NCBI GenBank assembly: GCA_045640265.1
Contig: JAZUES010000115.1
Location: 1 to 19,143 of the forward strand
Length of the DNA: 19,143 nucleotides
Source: Solibacillus sp045640265
Lineage (GTDB): Bacteria; Bacillota; Bacilli; Bacillales_A; Planococcaceae
Reading direction: 5' to 3'
The notes below the pieces were generated by a model. That model worked only from the letters and a program-made list of their open reading frames with translations, was not told the DNA's origin and did no database searches. The translations under genes were made by a program, and so were the position numbers. Of the stretch, positions 14,865 through 19,143 are shown piece after piece (the stretch's first letter is position 1; every line of letters begins with the position of its first letter).

Positions 14865-15947
14865 ATGCTAAGACAAATATCGCAAGCGGGCTTTGGGGAA
14901 ATTGATGGCTTTGAAGTCATTGAAACGGTGATGCAAAATGCTAATGGAATGCGGTTTGCAAGCTGTACGTATGGCGCAACGATAACAGAAATTGCGGTAC
15001 CTAATCGAGAGGGACTAATCGAAAATGTTGTGTGCAGTTTTAACCGAGTGAAGGATTATAAGCAAAATCCCCATTTTTTCGGCTCAACGATTGGTCCTTT
15101 TGCTGGTCGTCTTGAAAATAGCGAACTTGTTATTGATGGCAAGGTACTTCGAGTAAAGCCAAATGAGGGGAAGCACCTATTGCATGGTGGGAGCTTAGGA
15201 TTCCATAATGCACTGTGGACAGTTGAAACAATTGAACGGCCAGACAGCTTAACGACGAAATACACGTTAACATATAATCAGGAATTTCCTGCGATTATTC
15301 AGATGGAGGTTTCGTTTACACTTCTAGAAACGAATGAAGTAGTAGTTGCTTATAAAGGTTTCGGTAGCGAGGATACGTATTTAAATTGTACCAATCATAG
15401 CTACTTTAATTTATCAGGTAATTTAAAGCATTCTATTCATCGTCATACGTTACAATTACACGCGCAAAGCTATATCCCAATTGATGAAGAAAGCTTACCA
15501 CTTGGAGAGCCTATTACGGTAGAGGGGACCCACTTTGACTTTTCGAGGGGAACAACATTACAAGAGATAATTGGGCAAAATGATGCACAGATTCAATTAG
15601 CGAGTGGTGGATTGGATCATCCTTTTTTATTGAACAATGGGACGATTGTTTTGACAGATGAAGAAAGTGGGAGAAGGCTAACTATTGTAACGCAAGAACC
15701 AGCTGTTGTTATATATACCGGCAATAAAATCGGGGTAGGTTACCAGTTTAAAAATGCGCCTGCACAAGACTTTTTAGGAATTTGTTTAGAAGAGCAAAAC
15801 GTTCCAAACAGCATAAAGTATCCACATTACCCAAGCTCACTTTTGAAGAAGGGCGAATTGTATGTTAAGAAGACACATTATAAGTTTGATGTTTTAGGTG
15901 TCAACAATTTATTAAACAATAACCTTCACGAACCTGCTTCTAATTGA
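14865..15947 (+). CDS. galM: Aldose 1-epimerase (mutarotase) with an unusual C-terminal tail
   Basis: This enzyme interconverts the alpha and beta anomers of aldoses. In this operon it should supply the xylose anomer used by XylA. Family motifs are present: GPFAGRLENSELVIDG (about 81-96), LHGGSLGFHNALW (106-118), the catalytic base region TNHSYFNLSG with His178, GLDHPF, and the catalytic Glu309 in CLEEQNVPNS. At 360 residues it is slightly long. The last 15 residues or so are low-complexity and Asn-rich and are encoded by a copy of the CAP gene's 3' end and terminator, so the stop codon lies inside the terminator hairpin. The original C-terminus was probably replaced by this junction. The start abuts the preceding TAA, with AGGA 10 nt upstream. 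Confidence 0.93.
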   Translation: MLRQISQAGFGEIDGFEVIETVMQNANGMRFASCTYGATITEIAVPNREGLIENVVCSFNRVKDYKQNPHFFGSTIGPFAGRLENSELVIDGKVLRVKPNEGKHLLHGGSLGFHNALWTVETIERPDSLTTKYTLTYNQEFPAIIQMEVSFTLLETNEVVVAYKGFGSEDTYLNCTNHSYFNLSGNLKHSIHRHTLQLHAQSYIPIDEESLPLGEPITVEGTHFDFSRGTTLQEIIGQNDAQIQLASGGLDHPFLLNNGTIVLTDEESGRRLTIVTQEPAVVIYTGNKIGVGYQFKNAPAQDFLGICLEEQNVPNSIKYPHYPSSLLKKGELYVKKTHYKFDVLGVNNLLNNNLHEPASN

Positions 15948-15958
15948 AGTAGGTTTTT
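15901..15958 (+). repeat. Direct repeat, right copy: galM 3' end plus terminator
   Basis: Positions 15901-15922 are identical to the last 22 bases of the CAP gene, and 15933-15949 are identical to that gene's terminator core, in the same orientation. Here the sequence is read in another frame as the end of galM. Homology stops sharply upstream of 15901. Confidence 0.8.
15931..15958 (+). terminator. Terminator of the xylose operon
   Basis: AACCTGCTTC pairs with GAAGTAGGTT around TAATT, with one G-U pair, followed by a T-run. The galM stop codon TGA (15945-15947) lies in the hairpin. It is nearly identical to the terminator at 9471-9502. Confidence 0.8.
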
Positions 15959-16068
15959 GTTTGGTCTAACCCCAATATAGCCAATCTAAGAATGACTATC
16001 CAAAGAATAACTATAATGAATAATTCCATCCAAAATTGCCCTATACTGCATCAAAAAGGGGGGGCCGC

Positions 16069-17643
16069 ATGAAACAAAAAACAGAAATTCAGAAAGAAAT
16101 CCAACAACTGAATAAGAAATTCCTTCATTCTTCAGATTTCATAGCGAAGGAAATTGCTTGGGGCCCAGACGAACAGGCAATTTTGTGTTTTTACTCTTCA
16201 CTGGTGAAAAAAAGTGATGTCGACCGTAATCTTCATATATTAAGACTCGCACGAAATATGCCCACACCCTCAGAAACAAACACAGGACAAGAAGATGCGA
16301 ATGGGCAAAAAGCCGAGCAAGCTGAGTCCAATAAAAATAAAAATGATTCCGAGCAAGGCAAGTCAAATAAACAGAAAAATGATTCCGAGCAAACCGAGCC
16401 AGCAAGTCAACCAACGCTGATGATGGATGATTCTGTCACGATTACTACTGAATCCTATGATTATAAAAAACTAATCCAATATATCTGTAATGGCGAAACG
16501 CTTATTATATTGTCCCAAACGAAAGAATTAATAAGGATGAATAGCCCAGATTTTGTGCACCGTACACCAGAAGAACCTGGCAATGAACAAGTATTACGTG
16601 GCTCGCATGAAGGACTTGTTGAGAACTTTGATTCGAACGTGTCGCTTATTCGAAAACGCATTAAAAATAATAAACTGGTTGTTAAGGAGACTATCCTTGG
16701 CAAGGAGACGCAAACACACGCCTACTACTTATATATGGAAAATCTTGTGGATAGAGAAGCGCTGAAAACGGTAGAGGAGCGTCTACAAGCGATCGATATT
16801 GATAAGTTTTATAGTGTCGGGCAGCTTAGTGATTGTTTAGATGATCAAGTTTGGTCCCCGTTCCCACAACTTTTGAATACAGAGCGACCGGACCGCGTTG
16901 TAGCGAACATTCTAGAAGGTAAAATCGCTATCATGACGGATGTATCACCAACAGCACTCATTGGACCAGTAACTTTTTTTACATTTTATCAATCACCGGA
17001 CGATTTTAATGCACGTGTGTTAGTCGGTACGTTTTATCGGATTGTGCGGATATTAAGTTTTTTAGCCGCGATTTTTCTGCCTGCGTTTTATATTGCCATT
17101 GTTAGTTTTCATTTCGAAGTCTTACCGTTAGAACTGGCTAATAAAGTAAAAACAGATATTAATCAAATCCCTTACAGGCCGCTAATTGAAGCGCTGATTA
17201 TGGAAATTACGATTGAACTGATTCGTGAGGCCAGTGTGCGTCTACCGAAATCGATTGGACAGACAATTGGTATTGTCGGAGGGCTTGTTATCGGGGATGC
17301 GATTGTGAGCGCGGGTCTTGTATCGAATTTAATGGTCATTGTCGTAGCGTTCACCGCAATATCAAGTTTTGTTGTACCTTCTGTTGAACTCAATACATCG
17401 ATTCGCATGCTACGCTTTCCGTTTATGGCTCTGGCTGCGCTGTTCGGCTTTTTTGGAATTGTTATAGGGACGTTCCTATTTGTTACTCATTTATTGAATT
17501 TAAGTTCATTAAAACGGCCTTATTTTTCACCAATTGTTCCATTTCAGCCAAAAGAGCTGCGAAAGATATTTTTCCGTGAACCTTATTATAAAGCGAAAAA
17601 ACAAGTTACAAGTTTTTCGCCGCAAAAGGATGACGAATCGTGA
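16069..17643 (+). CDS. Spore germination receptor A subunit (GerA family)
   Basis: This is a 524-residue A subunit of a nutrient germinant receptor in the inner membrane of the spore. The soluble N-terminal domain (to about residue 310) contains a hydrophilic insert near residues 68-115 with a repeated NDSEQ motif. The membrane part follows, with strongly hydrophobic segments from ILSFLAAIFLPAFYIAIVSF to the last helix near residue 480, then a basic tail. GerA-family landmarks include RPDRVVANILEGKIAI and RLPKSIGQTIGIVGGLVIGD. I chose the ATG at 16069, preceded by a G-rich ribosome binding site (16057-16064). A TTG at 16036 is also in frame but lacks a site. Upstream, TGAATA (16017-16022) and TATACTG (16042-16048) loosely resemble a forespore sigma-G promoter. 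The specific receptor (gerA, gerB or gerK type) and germinant cannot be told. Confidence 0.92.
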   Translation: MKQKTEIQKEIQQLNKKFLHSSDFIAKEIAWGPDEQAILCFYSSLVKKSDVDRNLHILRLARNMPTPSETNTGQEDANGQKAEQAESNKNKNDSEQGKSNKQKNDSEQTEPASQPTLMMDDSVTITTESYDYKKLIQYICNGETLIILSQTKELIRMNSPDFVHRTPEEPGNEQVLRGSHEGLVENFDSNVSLIRKRIKNNKLVVKETILGKETQTHAYYLYMENLVDREALKTVEERLQAIDIDKFYSVGQLSDCLDDQVWSPFPQLLNTERPDRVVANILEGKIAIMTDVSPTALIGPVTFFTFYQSPDDFNARVLVGTFYRIVRILSFLAAIFLPAFYIAIVSFHFEVLPLELANKVKTDINQIPYRPLIEALIMEITIELIREASVRLPKSIGQTIGIVGGLVIGDAIVSAGLVSNLMVIVVAFTAISSFVVPSVELNTSIRMLRFPFMALAALFGFFGIVIGTFLFVTHLLNLSSLKRPYFSPIVPFQPKELRKIFFREPYYKAKKQVTSFSPQKDDES

Positions 17644-18686
17644 AAATTCAATTAACGAAAATACAATTATTCATGTTAATGTTCGTTATGCAAACCGGCT
17701 TTGTCTATACGTCTTACCAAAACTTAGTCATTGAGCATAGCAAACGCGATGCTACGATTCAATTTATCATCATTGCCATTGTATTTTTTTTCCTATTACT
17801 GTTTTTCGAACGAATGCATAAGTACTTCTTATTAAATCGTTTTACAAAAATACTATATCTTATGTATTGGTTTTTTTATATTATTGTTTTCGTTATCTAT
17901 ATTACGTATGTACTAACGACATGGGTGTTTCCAAATACACCAGATGTCGTGCTAATCGCCATTTTTCTATTCGTGTGCTTTTATGCGAGTGTAAGCAGAC
18001 CAGAAACGGCTGTCAATATTGGGGTCGTTTTACTGCCAATGCTTGTCCTGTTTATCATTTTTATGTTTTTAGCGATTCCAAATTTGCATGCCACGAATTT
18101 ACTACCGCTATTTTATGATCGAAGCAATACATGGATGATGGGGTTTGTTTATTCTGCGTATGCATTTGGTGGTGCGGAAACATATCTCATGCTGCGCAAA
18201 TATGTATTAAATAACGAAAAGATAACTAAGAAAGTGTTGACGTTGTATTCTATCATTTTGACAAGCTTTTATTTATTGGCCCTTTTATTTACACTCATGT
18301 TTTTTTCAATCGAAGAAATCAAATTGATTCCTGAACCCATTCTGTATATATTACACTCGCAAGAAGTTACCTTTGTAAAGCGCCTCGATTTGTTTTTTAG
18401 TTATATTTGGCTATCCTGGTCACTAGTAGCAATCGTTAATTATGTACTCGTAATGCGGCTCATCTATTTTGAGAAAAAGCGAAAAGCACCTATACTACAG
18501 CAACTCATTTTTTTCACTGTCATTGGTGTGGTTTCAACCATTCTTACCCGCTTTGCAGTACTAGATTTTTTAAAGCATTATGTTATTTATGCCAATCTCA
18601 TATTTACGGTTTTAATACCAATTATTATTATACTAGTAAATAAAATAAGGGGGCGAACTGTATCCGAATCCGATACATCATCTTAA
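17640..18686 (+). CDS. Spore germination receptor B subunit (GerAB/ArcD/ProY permease family)
   Basis: This 348-residue membrane protein has about ten predicted helices. It belongs to the spore permease family, related to amino-acid transporters, and forms the B subunit that probably binds the germinant. It starts MKIQLTKIQLFMLMF and has the typical early segment with a helix break around QTGFVYTSYQ. The family feature VYSAYAFGGAETYLML lies near residue 175. The GTG start at 17640 overlaps the A-subunit stop by 4 nt, with AAAGGA upstream, so the two are translationally coupled. Its stop TAA shares one base with the ATG at 18686 in the next gene. It is part of the gerXA-XB-XC operon. Confidence 0.92.
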   Translation: MKIQLTKIQLFMLMFVMQTGFVYTSYQNLVIEHSKRDATIQFIIIAIVFFFLLLFFERMHKYFLLNRFTKILYLMYWFFYIIVFVIYITYVLTTWVFPNTPDVVLIAIFLFVCFYASVSRPETAVNIGVVLLPMLVLFIIFMFLAIPNLHATNLLPLFYDRSNTWMMGFVYSAYAFGGAETYLMLRKYVLNNEKITKKVLTLYSIILTSFYLLALLFTLMFFSIEEIKLIPEPILYILHSQEVTFVKRLDLFFSYIWLSWSLVAIVNYVLVMRLIYFEKKRKAPILQQLIFFTVIGVVSTILTRFAVLDFLKHYVIYANLIFTVLIPIIIILVNKIRGRTVSESDTSS

Positions 18687-19143
18687 TGTTAGTGCCACTA
18701 TTACTAGTAGGTTGTTGGGATGAGCGTCTTTATAAAAATTCATCTGTAGTATCATTAACTGGCTTTGAAGGGGAAATGGGCGATGTGACTGCGTACTATG
18801 CCTATCCACAATCAACAACAGAAGAAATGAAGATGATTGTGATTTCTGGAAAGGGCATGTCGCCGCGAGATGTACGACAGAACGCGGATCTCAAAGTAGA
18901 GCAAATACTGGATTTATCGGAACTGTCTACAGTACTTATTTCAGAAAAAACCGCTAAAGATGATATTTATGACTATTTGGATGTTTATTTTCGTGATTCG
19001 TTCAATCCCATTACACCGAAACTGGCCATTATACAAGGAGAATTAAAGCCATTTTTTGATTTGACACAGGAAATGCAAAGTACTACAGGTGAGTTTTATA
19101 ATCGCTTTGTTACAAGTTTGGAAGAAAACTCGATGGTCATTCC
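18686..19143 (+). CDS. Spore germination receptor C subunit, lipoprotein (Ger(x)C family; 3' partial)
   Basis: This is the start of the lipoprotein C subunit of the germinant receptor; the gene runs off the right edge. The lipobox LLVGC followed by WDER is typical of Ger(x)C proteins. The visible domain contains GKGMSPRDVRQNADLKVEQI and LSTVLISEKTAKDDI, as in the family's N-terminal domain. The ATG at 18686 is the only standard start before the lipobox, but it has no ribosome binding site and gives a very short, uncharged signal peptide of ten residues to the Cys. A better-placed initiation point is an ATC codon at 18662. It lies 8 nt after AAGGGGG and would give a normal signal peptide beginning with Arg-Ile-Arg-Tyr after the initiator residue. 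Which start is used is unresolved. Confidence 0.88.
   Translation, partial: MLVPLLLVGCWDERLYKNSSVVSLTGFEGEMGDVTAYYAYPQSTTEEMKMIVISGKGMSPRDVRQNADLKVEQILDLSELSTVLISEKTAKDDIYDYLDVYFRDSFNPITPKLAIIQGELKPFFDLTQEMQSTTGEFYNRFVTSLEENSMVI

Noticed and set aside
16036..16068. TTG at 16036 as start of the GerA-family A subunit
   Set aside because: There is no ribosome binding site before it, whereas a G-rich site stands directly before the ATG at 16069.
1..19143. A new multi-gene system (defence, toxin-antitoxin, biosynthetic or phage module)
   Set aside because: All long genes fit known families in familiar operons. The unusual signals are structural (direct repeats, hairpins, start codon), not a new gene set.

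Overview
The window looks like chromosome from a low-GC, endospore-forming Firmicute. The Bacillales family Caryophanaceae/Planococcaceae (Lysinibacillus- or Solibacillus-like) is my best guess. The reasons are the AT-rich base composition, strong AGGAGG-type ribosome binding sites, a gerA-type spore germination operon, a ROK-type XylR and a canonical Fur box. The genus is an inference, not something read directly from the sequence.

Layout. (1) 1-1246: the end of a membrane-anchored transglutaminase-fold gene, cut by the left edge and followed by a terminator. (2) 1272-2747: a complete IS256-family insertion sequence with terminal inverted repeats, an apparently intact DDE transposase on the minus strand and a perfect 8-bp target duplication. 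(3) 2799-6890: an iron-siderophore ABC transporter operon (lipoprotein, two FecCD permeases, ATPase) with a strong sigma-A promoter, a Fur box over the start site and a terminator. (4) 6962-8195: a single inositol-dehydrogenase-like oxidoreductase. (5) 8472-9502: a secreted CAP-domain (YkwD-like) protein with a repeat linker. (6) 9501-15958: a xylose locus, xylR divergent from xylA-xylB-(Gfo/Idh/MocA oxidoreductase)-galM, with a XylR-type operator between them. (7) 16069 to the right edge: a gerXA-XB-XC spore germination receptor operon, with XC cut by the edge.

How the genes work together. The xylose genes form a catabolic unit. GalM interconverts sugar anomers, XylA makes xylulose, XylB phosphorylates it for the pentose phosphate pathway, and XylR represses when xylose is absent. 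The oxidoreductase between xylB and galM is an unassigned extra activity. No xylose transporter is present. The siderophore operon has all the parts of one importer and should be induced by iron starvation.

I see no clearly new multi-gene system such as a defence island, CRISPR array or biosynthetic cluster. The most interesting structure is a direct repeat. The last seven codons and the terminator of the CAP gene (9437-9502) recur at the 3' end of galM (15901-15958), so the whole xylose locus lies between two direct copies of one gene end. This resembles the footprint of an inserted or excisable cassette, and the galM C-terminus is read from the second copy. Other points worth checking are a hairpin covering the transposase ribosome binding site, a perfect 34-bp palindrome inside the insertion sequence, a 34-codon ORF in the xylA leader, and a gerXC gene whose best-placed start codon is ATC.
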